Source of the DNA: Candidatus Gastranaerophilales bacterium
Lineage (GTDB): Bacteria > Cyanobacteriota > Vampirovibrionia > Gastranaerophilales > Gastranaerophilaceae
Direction of reading: 5' to 3'
Length of the DNA stretch: 64,000 bases
NCBI GenBank assembly: GCA_944325605.1
Contig: CALVAX010000007.1
Coordinates: 1-64,000, forward strand
Shown here in pieces: positions 35,332 to 45,058 of the stretch. Under the pieces are notes generated by a model. The model saw nothing but the letters and a program-made list of their open reading frames with translations. It did not search any database and was not told the origin of the DNA. The stretch's first letter is position 1, and each line of letters begins with the position of its first letter. Position numbers and translations under genes: made by a program.

Positions 35332-35606
35332 TTTCTTGATGTATGTAAAACTCTCAAAATATAAATAACATCATCTCTCACCTGATAAGGAACAATATAT
35401 GGATATTTTGAAATTACAAGTTCTCTTGTTCGTAATACTCTTCCTGCTCTGCCAGCTGCCGGATTAGGTATTATAACAGTTTCTATTTTTTCAATAATGT
35501 GTGCAACAACCTTTTGGGCTGCTTCTCTATTATTTTCATAAATATACTCTTGTATGGATTTTAAATCTTTTAAAGATGATGATGTAAATTTAACTTTATA
35601 AGCCAC
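35319..35606 (-). CDS. ParE/RelE-family toxin
   Basis: A 95-residue RelE/ParE-fold protein: VKFTSSSLKDLKSIQEYIYE at the start, GRAGRVLRTRELVISKYPYIVPYQV in the middle, and IYILRVLHTSRKW at the end. This fits ParE-type gyrase poisons or ribosome-dependent mRNases; the sub-class cannot be fixed here. It shares one base with the stop of the upstream antitoxin gene, so the two are coupled. The 3' end runs into the truncated integrase frame. Confidence 0.88.
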   Translation of the reverse strand: MAYKVKFTSSSLKDLKSIQEYIYENNREAAQKVVAHIIEKIETVIIPNPAAGRAGRVLRTRELVISKYPYIVPYQVRDDVIYILRVLHTSRKWKL

Positions 35607-35836
35607 TATTCAATGCCCCAATCCTTTTTCACATCATCTATTGAAACATAGTTATTTTCATCAATATCTTTTATTCCTTGCTGAATTGCACTAATTTGCC
35701 AAGCTTCCATATCAAGGTATTTTTCAATAGCATCTATAGCCAAATATGCTTTAGTCCTGCCGGTAGCCTTTGCAAGTTCTTCAAGGCGGCATTTAGTATC
35801 TTTTGATAATCTTAGTGAAAATTGTTCAGAAGCCAT
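35606..35836 (-). CDS. ribbon-helix-helix antitoxin (ParD/RelB-like)
   Basis: A 76-residue protein with an N-terminal ribbon-helix-helix (EQFSLRLSKDTKCRLEELAKATGRTKAYLAIDAIEKYL) for DNA binding and an acidic C-terminus (DIDENNYVSIDDVKKDWGIE) that would wrap the toxin. AAGGAG is eight bases before the ATG, and a TATAAT box lies close upstream (rc at 35857-35862), so autoregulation of the pair is likely. Confidence 0.88.
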   Translation of the reverse strand: MASEQFSLRLSKDTKCRLEELAKATGRTKAYLAIDAIEKYLDMEAWQISAIQQGIKDIDENNYVSIDDVKKDWGIE

Positions 35837-35925
35837 ATTATCTCCTTGTATTGCATTATACTACATAATAACACATTGAACTACAAATTTCAAGACATTA
35901 TTTACTATTGTGAAACAACTTATAT

Positions 35926-36168
35926 TTACTCCCATATCCCTATAAAAAGTTTCCAATGACTCTTACACCGTCTAGCAGATATTATTGTATTCACTGTATT
36001 ATTTACTCCTGTATTAAACTTCTGTATCTTAGTCTGGTGTTTTGAATTTTGGTAAGCATTAACAGCCTTGTATTCATCTTCAGATGTACAATAGCCATAA
36101 CTACCATTATCACACACACACATTTGCACAATCTCTCCGTTGTTCAACTTTTGCTCTTGAACAACCAT
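35926..36168 (-). pseudogene. remnant of a small secreted Cys-containing protein
   Basis: The 80-residue frame from the ATG at 36168 continues upstream in frame as a signal-peptide-like stretch (KKKILSIQTVQAQP) but meets a TAA with no start codon, so the original N-terminus seems lost. The body has three Cys (CVCDNGSYGYC) and a basic C-terminus. I do not recognise the family. It may also be a normal cytosolic peptide starting at 36168, but no ribosome binding site supports this. Confidence 0.35.
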
Positions 36169-36247
36169 TGGTTGAGCCTGTACTGTTTGTATTGATAAAA
36201 TTTTCTTTTTTTAATTGGGTGCATCATATTTTTGATAAAATACATTT

Positions 36248-36688
36248 ATGAATATTTTAAAATATTATTGGAATGACGTAATTATAGTTTTGGCGGTTAA
36301 TTATTTTTTAATTGATTACAAAGCCACTCTTTTGTTTTTTACGATTTTTGCTTTACTAAGTGAATCTACACCTGATTATATTTTATATTTCCTTTTGTTA
36401 TTGATGTTATTAACTACTATTATTCGGGTTGTTGCACTGCCGATATTGTACGGATATATGGAAAAACATAGCAAAGAAGCTATATTGTTAAAGTTTATCC
36501 ATAATCTAAAGCACAGTTGGAAATGGAAAATCGGAATTTTGTTAATTACAATGATATCCCCAATTATCTTTGATTTTAACTGTCCGGAACGATTTCCGTT
36601 TAATATAATTTGCCTGACCGGATTTACAAGTTATGTTATTTTGTATATTTGGTGGTGGATTAAAGATAAATTCTTAAGTGACAGATAA
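36248..36688 (+). CDS. hypothetical membrane protein (146 aa)
   Basis: Not recognised. The protein has four probable transmembrane segments (about residues 10-35, 43-70, 95-112 and 120-140) and a basic cytosolic loop (MEKHSKEAILLKFIHNLKHSWKWK). No ribosome binding site stands out. It lies among small orphan genes next to the toxin-antitoxin pair, and its high AT content matches those neighbours rather than the core genes. Confidence 0.5.
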   Translation: MNILKYYWNDVIIVLAVNYFLIDYKATLLFFTIFALLSESTPDYILYFLLLLMLLTTIIRVVALPILYGYMEKHSKEAILLKFIHNLKHSWKWKIGILLITMISPIIFDFNCPERFPFNIICLTGFTSYVILYIWWWIKDKFLSDR

Positions 36689-36737
36689 AGAATTTATTTG
36701 AATTTTATTCCTGCAAAACGGAACATCTTTTTTATTT

Positions 36738-37238
36738 TTAATCCGGAGAACTGTAATAATATAATATTTCATTTAACTTGTTGTTTACGGCAATCCCGTA
36801 TGAAAAACATCTCCTTCGCTCATTACAGCCTTTCTTAATTATATAAAGGTTATAAGTATATAAACTTATGTTTCCGGGAGATAAGGACAAAAATTCCAAG
36901 TTGCGATTTCTTTCTTCCGGGTTTTCAACTTCCACAAAATCATATTTTGATAATTCATTCTGAATATATTGTTTATTTGTTATGAATTTAAGATAAATTT
37001 TTTCACTTCCAAAATAACCGGCATCTTTATATATTTTTATATTTCTGGCATTTTCAGGTATTTTTGCAGGAAAATGCTTAACTCCTGATTGATTGGTTAT
37101 ATATTTCAATGATTTTTGATAGTTTTTCTCGACATCAGATATATTTGAATTATTAGTAATTTTTACGAAAATAAACACTAAAACCAAAATAGTAAGAATG
37201 ATTATAATTAAGCCGATTTGTAACACCTTCTGTTTCAT
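36738..37238 (-). CDS. hypothetical membrane-anchored protein (166 aa)
   Basis: Not recognised. MKQK is followed by one long hydrophobic segment (about residues 7-27), then a soluble domain of about 135 residues that would be outside the cytoplasm. A Cys pair (KKGCNERRRCF) near the C-terminus could form a disulfide. The ATG at 37238 is preferred over one six codons upstream. The gene closes the small-orphan cluster downstream of tRNA-Pro. Confidence 0.5.
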   Translation of the reverse strand: MKQKVLQIGLIIIILTILVLVFIFVKITNNSNISDVEKNYQKSLKYITNQSGVKHFPAKIPENARNIKIYKDAGYFGSEKIYLKFITNKQYIQNELSKYDFVEVENPEERNRNLEFLSLSPGNISLYTYNLYIIKKGCNERRRCFSYGIAVNNKLNEILYYYSSPD

Positions 37239-37429
37239 GTTTTTATTATAGCACAAGTTATATTAGCGTTATTATTTTATTGTAATTACTTATCGTATAT
37301 TTGTATCGCTGTTCAATATCCCGACTTCGATAAAATGGTTGTACCAATGAACACATACTCAACGTCAGAAAGTCTTTAAATACCGTTCAATATTTTTTGA
37401 CCTGTCTATTAATTTCAGGATCCCGATGA

Positions 37430-37790
37430 GATTCTGAGATAAACTCAGAATGACAGTGAGAGACAAAATGGGGCGATTTCTTATCGTCTTTATTTAAGGT
37501 AAATAAGTGAATAGGTGATAAAGTGAATAAGTTCTTTGCGGCGCTCCGCGCAAATTTTAATTAAACATAACGCACCTATTCACTTATTTACTTATTCACT
37601 TTGTTTTGAACTTATCGTCTTAACGTCTTATCGTCTTTTATTCCGTAACCTCCTAGTGCCTTAGTGCCCTAGCGCCTTAGCTTCTTTTTCAGTAACAAAC
37701 TTTTCAACCATTCCACCGTTCAACTATTCAACTCTCCTCACACTTCACTCTTCACTCCTCACTTTAAAACTATTTGACGATAAGTATTTT
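37430..37790. repeat. AT-rich composite repeat with GAATAAGTGAAT-type iterations
   Basis: The gap before yidC holds an ATTCTGAG-class repeat (37420-37460), then near-iterations of GTGAATAAGT/GATAAAGTGAATAAG with an inverted counterpart (TTCACTTATTTACTTATTCAC), then CTTATCGTC and TTCAACCATTCCACCGTTCAAC runs. The same order recurs at 41700-42060. No gene is visible. Confidence 0.8.
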
Positions 37791-37841
37791 TGTTATAAGA
37801 TTATTTATATACATTTATATTTATTATGAGGATTAGGGAAA

Positions 37842-38990
37842 TTGGATTTTACAACGTTAACCATTGAAGCATTGAAAATGCTCGCACAGTTTGTCGGAAG
37901 CTATGGAATAGCAATTATTGTTTTAACTATCATCATCAGAATGTTTTTGTGGCCGCTGAACGTGTCGCAGCAACGCTCTATGCGTCAGATGCAGACTCTT
38001 CAGCCTAAACTGAAAGCCATTCAGGAACGCTATAAAAACGATCCGCAAAGAATGCAGCAAAAATTGATGGAATTCTACAAAGAACACAAGTTTAACCCGA
38101 TGGGCGGATGTCTGCCGCTGCTTATTCAGATGCCGGTTTTCATTTTGTTATATTCAGCGTTAATGAGTCCGCAGTTTATCCAAATTGCAGGTGATTCAAG
38201 TTTTATGTTCATAAACAGCCTTGCAACAACGCTCAGAGCAACAGCCGGAATTTCTAACGACGGTGTTATGGGGGCTTCTAAGTACGATACATTTATTTTA
38301 GGGAAAACTGCAACGGTTTACCTGCCGACAGAAACTCTTCAAAATGTGAAAGTTGACAAACCGAATAAAGCGCTTGAAATCCAAGGAGAACTTGTACCGG
38401 GAGAAAATATTGACTTTAAAGTAAGTCTTGACCAGTTAGACTTAAAGTTCAGCCAGCTTGACCAGATTCAAAAGGCTGATATGACAATAACTGATATTAA
38501 CACCAAAGAAACAGAAAAAGTTACATTTGAACGTCATGACGGGCTTTTGACAGCATCAGTTCCTTCAAAAGCTGTTGAACGGTCTTTCCATTGGGATGTG
38601 CTTGTTTTGATTGCATTATTCGGACTTACGATGTGGCTGTCGCAGAAACTGATGATGGCGCAAAATCAAAAGAATATTCCGGAAGATCCGACCCAGCAGG
38701 CCATACAGAAATCAATGGGCACATTTATGCCGATAATGATTATTGCAACTTTTGTAATAATCCCGATTCCTGCCGGTGTTTTGATTTACCTGATTGTGTC
38801 TAACATAATTCAGGTACTGCAAACAATCATTGTAAACAAACAGATTGATGCCGAAGAAGAAGCAAAAAAAGTTCAGGCAACTGACGGCTCTAAAGTTATT
38901 GAAGCTGAAATTGTTGACAACAACACTAAAGTTCCTGATGTTAACGGCTCTATCCTCGACACTTTGAAGAAAAAATTCGGGATGAAATAG
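37842..38990 (+). CDS. yidC: membrane protein insertase YidC/Oxa1
   Basis: A 382-residue insertase. The N-terminal part has a hydrophobic helix, IIIRMFLWPLNVSQQRSMRQM (with the cytosolic hairpin and the groove Arg), then GGCLPLLIQMPVFILLYSAL. Residues about 115-245 form an inserted extracytoplasmic region rich in Asp and Lys, followed by the final transmembrane segments. An insertion at this place and a total of about 380 residues recall cyanobacterial YidC. The start is TTG with AGGGA six bases before it. queA follows after ten bases. Confidence 0.93.
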   Translation: MDFTTLTIEALKMLAQFVGSYGIAIIVLTIIIRMFLWPLNVSQQRSMRQMQTLQPKLKAIQERYKNDPQRMQQKLMEFYKEHKFNPMGGCLPLLIQMPVFILLYSALMSPQFIQIAGDSSFMFINSLATTLRATAGISNDGVMGASKYDTFILGKTATVYLPTETLQNVKVDKPNKALEIQGELVPGENIDFKVSLDQLDLKFSQLDQIQKADMTITDINTKETEKVTFERHDGLLTASVPSKAVERSFHWDVLVLIALFGLTMWLSQKLMMAQNQKNIPEDPTQQAIQKSMGTFMPIMIIATFVIIPIPAGVLIYLIVSNIIQVLQTIIVNKQIDAEEEAKKVQATDGSKVIEAEIVDNNTKVPDVNGSILDTLKKKFGMK

Positions 38991-39000
38991 AGGTTAAAAA

Positions 39001-40086
39001 ATGCTTGTATCGGATTTTGATTATGACTTGCCGGAAGAATTAATTGCACAGCTTCCGGCAGACAAGCGGGAAAATTCAAGAATGCTGGTTCTTGACAGGT
39101 CGTCACACAAAATTCAGCACAAGCATTTTTATGATATTGTCGATTTTATTGACGAAAATTCAATCCTTGTTCTGAACAATACAAAAGTTATGCCGGCGCG
39201 GCTTATCGGGCACAAGGACACGGGGGCAAAAATAGAAGTATTTTTGCTTAAAAACCTCGGTACAATCCAAAATTCAGACTCTCCGGCAGTTCAGCCGGCA
39301 CACGGTTCTTACTGGGAAGTTCTGATAAAACCTTCAAAACGAATTAAGCCGGATACTATAATCAAAATAAGCGGCGAACTTTCGGTCAAAGCAATTGAAA
39401 AAACAGAAGAAGACGGCGGCTGGATCGTTGAACTTCTTTATGAAGGAGATGTTTTGGACGTTCTGCACAGAAACGGCAACATTCCTCTTCCGCCATATAT
39501 TGAGAGAAAACTGGCAAATGAAGACATAAAAAAGCTTGATTTTGAACGCTACCAGACAGTTTACGCAAAAGATGAAGGTTCTGTTGCGGCTCCGACCGCA
39601 GGGTTGCATTTTACGCAAGAAATTTTAGAAAAACTCAAAGATAAAGGTGTTGAAATAGCTTACGTAACACTTGACGTAGGATTGGGCACTTTCCGCCCTG
39701 TCAAATGCGAAAATATTCTTGACCACAAAATGCACTCCGAAACCTTTGAGATTACGGAAGAAACGGCAGCGCAAATCAACAGAGCCAAAGCAAACGGCAA
39801 AAAGCTTGTGGCAGTCGGCACAACAACCGTCCGAACTTTAGAAACTGCATATCAAAAATTCGGCTGTATAAAGGCTTGCCGCGATCACTCCGAACTTTTC
39901 ATTTACCCGCCGTATGAGTTCAAGGTTATTGACGAACTTATTACAAACTTTCACCTGCCCAAATCTACGCTTTTGATGCTTGTGTCTGCACTCGCAGGCA
40001 AGGATTTTATTTTTGAGGCTTACAGAGAAGCAATCGAAAATAAATACAGATTTTTCTCATACGGGGATTGCATGTTTATTAAATAA
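39001..40086 (+). CDS. queA: S-adenosylmethionine:tRNA ribosyltransferase-isomerase
   Basis: A 361-residue enzyme that makes epoxyqueuosine from preQ1 in tRNA. DFDYDLPEELIAQLPADKRENSRMLVL at the N-terminus, NNTKVMPARL, EGSVAAPTAGLHFT and the C-terminal TNFHLPKSTLLMLVSA are family signatures, and the length is normal. It lies ten bases after yidC, in probable cotranscription. No tgt or queG lies in the window. Confidence 0.97.
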   Translation: MLVSDFDYDLPEELIAQLPADKRENSRMLVLDRSSHKIQHKHFYDIVDFIDENSILVLNNTKVMPARLIGHKDTGAKIEVFLLKNLGTIQNSDSPAVQPAHGSYWEVLIKPSKRIKPDTIIKISGELSVKAIEKTEEDGGWIVELLYEGDVLDVLHRNGNIPLPPYIERKLANEDIKKLDFERYQTVYAKDEGSVAAPTAGLHFTQEILEKLKDKGVEIAYVTLDVGLGTFRPVKCENILDHKMHSETFEITEETAAQINRAKANGKKLVAVGTTTVRTLETAYQKFGCIKACRDHSELFIYPPYEFKVIDELITNFHLPKSTLLMLVSALAGKDFIFEAYREAIENKYRFFSYGDCMFIK

Positions 40087-40285
40087 TTACGTCTTTAATC
40101 CTGCAAACTGAAAAGCATACAGCCCGCACAGGAGTAAGAGAACAGGCTGAGCGTTTAAATAATTTTTGACATTTGAAGAAAAATCATTAATTCAAATAGA
40201 GGATAACAAAGAAGGTTACAGGTTATAGAATAATAATGCGGGACAGAGTCATGATTTTATCCTGCAAAGACAAGGGGACGAAAAA

Positions 40286-41038
40286 ATGTTTTCGGAAATG
40301 ATACAGGGATTATTAAATTCAGGCGGCAAAGCGCAGGCTATGCAAAGATATGCACAGCTTCAAAACCGTGTTGCCAATTTCAGAAACCAGATTAACGGGC
40401 CTGAAATTCCGCAAAACCAGAACCCCATTGATACAATTTACCCAAACACGCGAGCAAATGTCCAGTCTTTTGAAAATATTTTGAAGGCTTCGACAACGGA
40501 TTTCGGCTCACTTTTGCGCGGGCCGCAGGGAATGAACGTTAATGCAAATCTTCTCAAAAACACAAATCCCGTGAATACTCTGAATACTGCGCTTGAAGAA
40601 CTTCAGGAAGTAAAACTTCCGCAAGGAATGCCTTCTATAGAAAATCCGCAGCAAATGCAAAAGCACCAAATATTGGGAATGATTTCCCAGATTGCTGAAA
40701 AACACGGGGTTGATGAGGATTTGATTAAAGCTGTAATCAAGCAGGAATCAGGATTTAACACAAGAGCCAAGTCAAAAGCGGGCGCCATGGGGCTTATGCA
40801 GCTTATGCCGGCAACAGCCTCAAGCCTCGGGGTTAAAGATCCGTTTAACCCTGTTCAAAATGTTGACGGCGGCACAAGATACCTCAAATCAATGCTCGAC
40901 AAATATAATGGGAATATAATACTTGCGCTTGCGGCATACAATGCCGGCCCCGGCGCAGTTGACAAGTACGACGGGGTTCCTCCGTATAAGGAAACTCAGA
41001 ATTACATACGGAATATTCTGGCGAATTATCTTGAGTAG
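40286..41038 (+). CDS. lytic transglycosylase (SLT domain)
   Basis: A 250-residue protein. Residues 1-120 are Gln/Asn-rich without clear structure; residues about 128-250 are an SLT lysozyme-like domain: [28 protein letters not shown] with catalytic Glu, then [13 protein letters not shown]. It would cleave peptidoglycan between MurNAc and GlcNAc. There is no signal peptide, which is odd for a wall enzyme and resembles flagellar or type III/IV secretion-linked transglycosylases. No such locus is adjacent. Confidence 0.9.
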   Translation: MFSEMIQGLLNSGGKAQAMQRYAQLQNRVANFRNQINGPEIPQNQNPIDTIYPNTRANVQSFENILKASTTDFGSLLRGPQGMNVNANLLKNTNPVNTLNTALEELQEVKLPQGMPSIENPQQMQKHQILGMISQIAEKHGVDEDLIKAVIKQESGFNTRAKSKAGAMGLMQLMPATASSLGVKDPFNPVQNVDGGTRYLKSMLDKYNGNIILALAAYNAGPGAVDKYDGVPPYKETQNYIRNILANYLE

Positions 41039-41111
41039 AGAGATAGGATTAAATTTTTACGTAACGCGCATTGCAGGTTGTGGTAAATTTTAATTTCATT
41101 CAATTATATTT

Positions 41112-42060
41112 GGTACTTTCTTGTACCGACAAGAAAGTACCGCAAAGAAGCTCCCGACCGGCGCTTCACTCTCTAATCAATTGTAACCGTTTCAATTGAA
41201 GCAAGTGAACTTGTGCTTCGCACTCAAACCGCACTTGCTTTGTTGTTCTGAAACGGAACATTGATTGTTCGCTGCGCAATGGTCGGATTTAAAAATTTCA
41301 ACTACAATATTTTGTCTTTCACTGTCATTCTGAATTTATTTCAGAATCTCATAGAGCTACAGAGATGAACTCAGCATGACAAAATATTGTAGTTGAACCC
41401 ATCGCCGCAATAGCGGAGCGGTAAATTCCGCCACACTTTGTCATCCTGAGTTTGCGGATTTCGGTAGGGTGAAGCAAAGCGGAACCCGTAAGGTGCGGGG
41501 CGGACGTTACTCCGCACGCACCCCGAATAATCCAAGATAGTTTCAGGCACCCAACGTCATCCTGAGGCGCACGAGCAGAGGGTGAAAGGCGTTAGCCGTA
41601 CCCGTTTACTGCGAGTGCGAAAAGCCGAAGAATCTTCTGAAAACGCAAAAGGATTCTTCGGTCGTTTCACTCCCTCAGAATGACAGTGATAGACACAATG
41701 GACGATTTCTTATCACCTTTATTTAAGGTGAATAAGTGAATAGGTGATAAAGTGAATAAGTTCTTTTCTGTGCTACGCACTGTTAAACAATTCCCCTTTT
41801 CACCCTCATCGGAATTTATAAAAAACTCCTATTGCCTTTTATTTCGTTACGAACTTATTCACCTATTTACTTATTCACTTATTCACTTTGTTTTGAACTT
41901 TTCGTCTTAACGCCTTTACGTCTTATCGTCTTTTATTCCGTAACTTCCTAGTGCCCTATCGCATTAGTATCGTTTTCCGCAACAAACATTTCAACTTTTC
42001 AACCTTTCACCCCTTCAACTCTCCTCACTCTTCACCCTTCACGCTTCACTTTACCGTCCC
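41112..42060. repeat. second composite intergenic repeat block
   Basis: This 1.28-kb gap repeats the modules seen elsewhere in order: the GGTACTTTCTTGT hairpin (41112-41141), GCAAGTG/CACTTGC palindromes, a 101-base element with perfect 20-bp inverted ends (41297-41397), the GGTGAAGCAAAGCGG module (41448-41550), the GGTGAAAGGCGTTAGCC module (41570-41640), and the GAATAAGTGAATAGG iterations (41720-41900). It combines the contents of the blocks at 4.4 kb and 37.4 kb. Reading frames in it are spurious. Confidence 0.85.
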
Positions 42061-42318
42061 CCCTCACCCTAGTCTGTAGGTTGGGCATAATTGTCCAACA
42101 AAAAAGTCTTGTCATGCAAAGGCTATTAAAAAAGCAAATCACCCACACCCGAATTTCTAAACTCGCTACGCTCATTAAGAAATTATTCCCTCTCCCCTCA
42201 AGGGAGAGTGAAACTCTTTTACGTAACGAACTTTTCGTCTTATCGTCTTCTTTAACATTTTTGCAATAATTATTTTTTCTGATACAATAACTTTAGCTAT
42301 ATTAAAGAAAGGGATTTA

Positions 42319-43680
42319 ATGAGATTTTCATCATCTTTTAAAGTCGGGCTTTTGACTCTGTTATCACTGGTTTTGCTTGTGGGAGTTGTTCTTAAGGTAA
42401 AAGGAAGGGCTCTTACTTCTGCCAAACGTATTGAAATAACTTTCAAAGATGTCAATGGCATGCGCCCCGGTGCAGGCGTTCAGATGATGGGATTGAAAGT
42501 CGGGCAGGTTGAAGAAATTAAACCTGTCATTGACAACGAAAACAGTCATGTTGATGTTAAATTTGTTATTACTGAACCCGGAATTGAAATTCCAAAAGCT
42601 TCAGTGTTTTCAATTCAGCAGTCCGGCTTAATCGGCGAACTTTTCCTTGAAATTACTCCGCCTAAAACACGTACAATTTTTATTCCGATGAAAAACAAAG
42701 ATGTTTTATATAAAGATGATGATGTAAAAATGAAACTTGATGATAAAATTTACAATGTCGGAAAAATTAAAAATATCGAAATCGTTTCACGAGAAGTTTT
42801 GCCATACAATATCAAGGATACAATTAAGACAAATAATGCATACAAGATTGATTATATAATCAATCTTCCGGGGCTTATTCTGCCGGAATTTCTGAAAGGG
42901 GAAACGGTTACGGAAAAAGGAGAAAAAGCTCTTCTTGTCTCAACCTTAGATGATATAACCCTTCCTTATCCGACTCAAACTTCTCCTTATACAATTGTTG
43001 AACCGATGCGAATATCAGACTTTATGGAATGGCAGTATAAGGCAGCTGAATCTTTGACTGAAACAAATAAGAAAGTTAATAATCTGCTGTCAGATGAAGT
43101 TATTGCAGAATTGAAAGATTCTGTCACAAACATCAATGATTTAACCGCCAAAACAGCGGATACTATGAGCAAAATCGACGCTATTGTGGAATCTTCAAGA
43201 GAAGATATCGATACGTTGATGGCTCTGCTGGATCAAACTTCAAAAGACTTCAACAAAATGTCTGAAAATATCAATACAATTATAGGCGATCCGGAATTCA
43301 AAACGACAATGCTTTCTACGGCAAATTCGCTTGATCAGCTTGCACAGAATATAAATAAAATTATAGGAAACGATGAAGAAGCCACACAGATGGCTGCTGA
43401 TATAAGAGAAATCGCACATAATGCAAATGAAATCAGTACTTATATTAATGGATTTACAAAAGATGAACAGTTGAAAAAAGATTTGACAAGTGCTGTATCA
43501 AATGCAAACAAAGCAATGATTAACCTTAATATGGCGCTTTCAACAGTAAACCAGATGACGCCAGAAAAGAAAACCGAATTACAAACAATTATTGACGATA
43601 CAAAAGTTACAACATGCAATTTGAAAAAATTCTCTGAAAAATTAAATAAGAGATTTTTACTCTGGCGGCTGATGTTCTAA
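42319..43680 (+). CDS. MCE/MlaD-domain protein
   Basis: A 453-residue protein with one N-terminal membrane anchor (LLTLLSLVLLVGVVLKV), then an MCE domain (about residues 37-115; VNGMRPGAGVQMMGLKVGQV), then a long helical region of about 200 residues with repeated Asn/Ser/Thr/Asp heptads. MCE proteins of this kind carry phospholipids between inner and outer membranes. The partner permease and ATPase (MlaE, MlaF) are not here. AAAGAAAGGG precedes the ATG. Confidence 0.9.
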   Translation: MRFSSSFKVGLLTLLSLVLLVGVVLKVKGRALTSAKRIEITFKDVNGMRPGAGVQMMGLKVGQVEEIKPVIDNENSHVDVKFVITEPGIEIPKASVFSIQQSGLIGELFLEITPPKTRTIFIPMKNKDVLYKDDDVKMKLDDKIYNVGKIKNIEIVSREVLPYNIKDTIKTNNAYKIDYIINLPGLILPEFLKGETVTEKGEKALLVSTLDDITLPYPTQTSPYTIVEPMRISDFMEWQYKAAESLTETNKKVNNLLSDEVIAELKDSVTNINDLTAKTADTMSKIDAIVESSREDIDTLMALLDQTSKDFNKMSENINTIIGDPEFKTTMLSTANSLDQLAQNINKIIGNDEEATQMAADIREIAHNANEISTYINGFTKDEQLKKDLTSAVSNANKAMINLNMALSTVNQMTPEKKTELQTIIDDTKVTTCNLKKFSEKLNKRFLLWRLMF

Positions 43681-43697
43681 AAAAGAAAGGAAAAATA

Positions 43698-44012
43698 ATG
43701 AAAATTACCCCTGTTAATACAACAAAATTCACAGGATTCGGCACATCCGACATGAAAAAATTTGTACATTACACGCTAAGAAAACAACAGGGCTCAATGT
43801 ATGAACTTCATAAAAAGTTTGAGCCGGATTTAATTAATGTATTTTCTAATTCCGGCAAAATCCATATTGATAAAGCTGTTCAGAATTGGAAAGCTGATGA
43901 TTCTTTAAGGGGCTTTGTTTTTAAATCTGAGGAAAAAACTCTTGAACAAAAAATCAAAGATGACAAAAAACTGATTGCATCATTGAAAGTAAGAGGGAAA
44001 ATTAACTTCTGA
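43698..44012 (+). CDS. hypothetical protein with N-terminal 'FTGFG' tag (104 aa)
   Basis: Not recognised. The 104-residue protein begins MKITPVNTTKFTGFG, a tag similar to those in other proteins of this window, and continues as charged helices. AGGAAAAA precedes the ATG. Its TGA overlaps the lpxK ATG (ATGA type), so the two are translated together; a role in envelope biogenesis is possible but only from context. Confidence 0.65.
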   Translation: MKITPVNTTKFTGFGTSDMKKFVHYTLRKQQGSMYELHKKFEPDLINVFSNSGKIHIDKAVQNWKADDSLRGFVFKSEEKTLEQKIKDDKKLIASLKVRGKINF

Positions 44013-45034
44013 TGAGTTTAAAAACAGAAATAACCAAAATTCATTATGACAAAAACGCAGGCGGAATACTTTTTGGAGTTCTGAAATTTTGTTCGTTGTT
44101 TTACGGGGCTGGAAGCGGATTAAAGAATTATCTTTATGACAAAAAAATTTTAAAGCAGAAAGAAGTAAATGCTTTTGTAGTTTCAGTCGGGAACGTGACG
44201 ACAGGCGGGGTTGGCAAAACTCCTGTAGTGTCGCAGATTGCAAAATATTTTATATCTCAGGGCGAAAAAACAGCAATAATTTCACGCGGTTACGGCGGTG
44301 CGCTTTCAAACAAACAAATTAATATCATTTCTGACGGAAAAGAAATTTTTTATAACGCAAGGCTTGCGGGAGATGAACCCTTCTGGCTTGCGCAGAATAC
44401 AACTGGTGCTGTTGTAATAACGTCTAAAAACAGGGTTGAGGCCGCAAAATACGCAATCGAAAAATACGGCGTGACAAAAATCGTTTTAGACGACGGATTT
44501 CAGCACAGAAAACTTAAACGCGACCTTGATATAGTGCTTGTCGACAGCGAAAAGCTTTACGGAAACGAAAACCTTCTTCCGGCAGGTCCTTTAAGAGAAG
44601 GAAAAGAAGCCTTCAAAAGAATAGACAGAATGGTAATTGTGAGCAAAAATACGAACCACGAAAAGGCTGAAAAACTTGCAAAAATTACGGACAAAAAGAT
44701 GAAAATTCCGACAATTCTCTGCTATACGGAACCTGATTACGTTTACAATATAAAAACCGGCGAAATTCTGCCCGATGACTCGGAAGCCTCGGCAATTTCT
44801 GCAATCGGTCAGCCGGAACAGTTTTATAAATTTTTGGGCAATTTCAGAATTACAAAAACTCTGACTTTTGACGACCATCACAGATACGAAGAAGACGAAC
44901 TTCCCGAAGGCACCATCATCACAACGGAAAAAGACGCGGTCAAACTTAAAAATTTCAACCGCGACAACATTTATGCGCTCAAACTCAGAACAAAAATTGA
45001 CGTTGAGGATTTGCTGGCAAATAAAAACGCCTGA
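44012..45034 (+). CDS. lpxK: tetraacyldisaccharide 4'-kinase
   Basis: A 340-residue inner-membrane kinase of lipid A synthesis. The N-terminal membrane-associated part (GILFGVLKFCSLFYGAGSGLKNYLY) precedes the P-loop VGNVTTGGVGKTPV, then SRGYGG, LDDGFQHRKLKRDLDIVLVD and LLPAGPLREG. Length is as expected. It shows that the organism makes lipid A. The start overlaps the stop of the 104-residue gene. Confidence 0.95.
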   Translation: MSLKTEITKIHYDKNAGGILFGVLKFCSLFYGAGSGLKNYLYDKKILKQKEVNAFVVSVGNVTTGGVGKTPVVSQIAKYFISQGEKTAIISRGYGGALSNKQINIISDGKEIFYNARLAGDEPFWLAQNTTGAVVITSKNRVEAAKYAIEKYGVTKIVLDDGFQHRKLKRDLDIVLVDSEKLYGNENLLPAGPLREGKEAFKRIDRMVIVSKNTNHEKAEKLAKITDKKMKIPTILCYTEPDYVYNIKTGEILPDDSEASAISAIGQPEQFYKFLGNFRITKTLTFDDHHRYEEDELPEGTIITTEKDAVKLKNFNRDNIYALKLRTKIDVEDLLANKNA

Positions 45035-45058
45035 TTTTTAGAAGTGCATTTCAAAAAT

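Noticed and set aside
42081-42269. 62-residue frame before mlaD
   Set aside because: It lies in the repeat block; its product is rich in repeat-derived runs and has no ribosome binding site.
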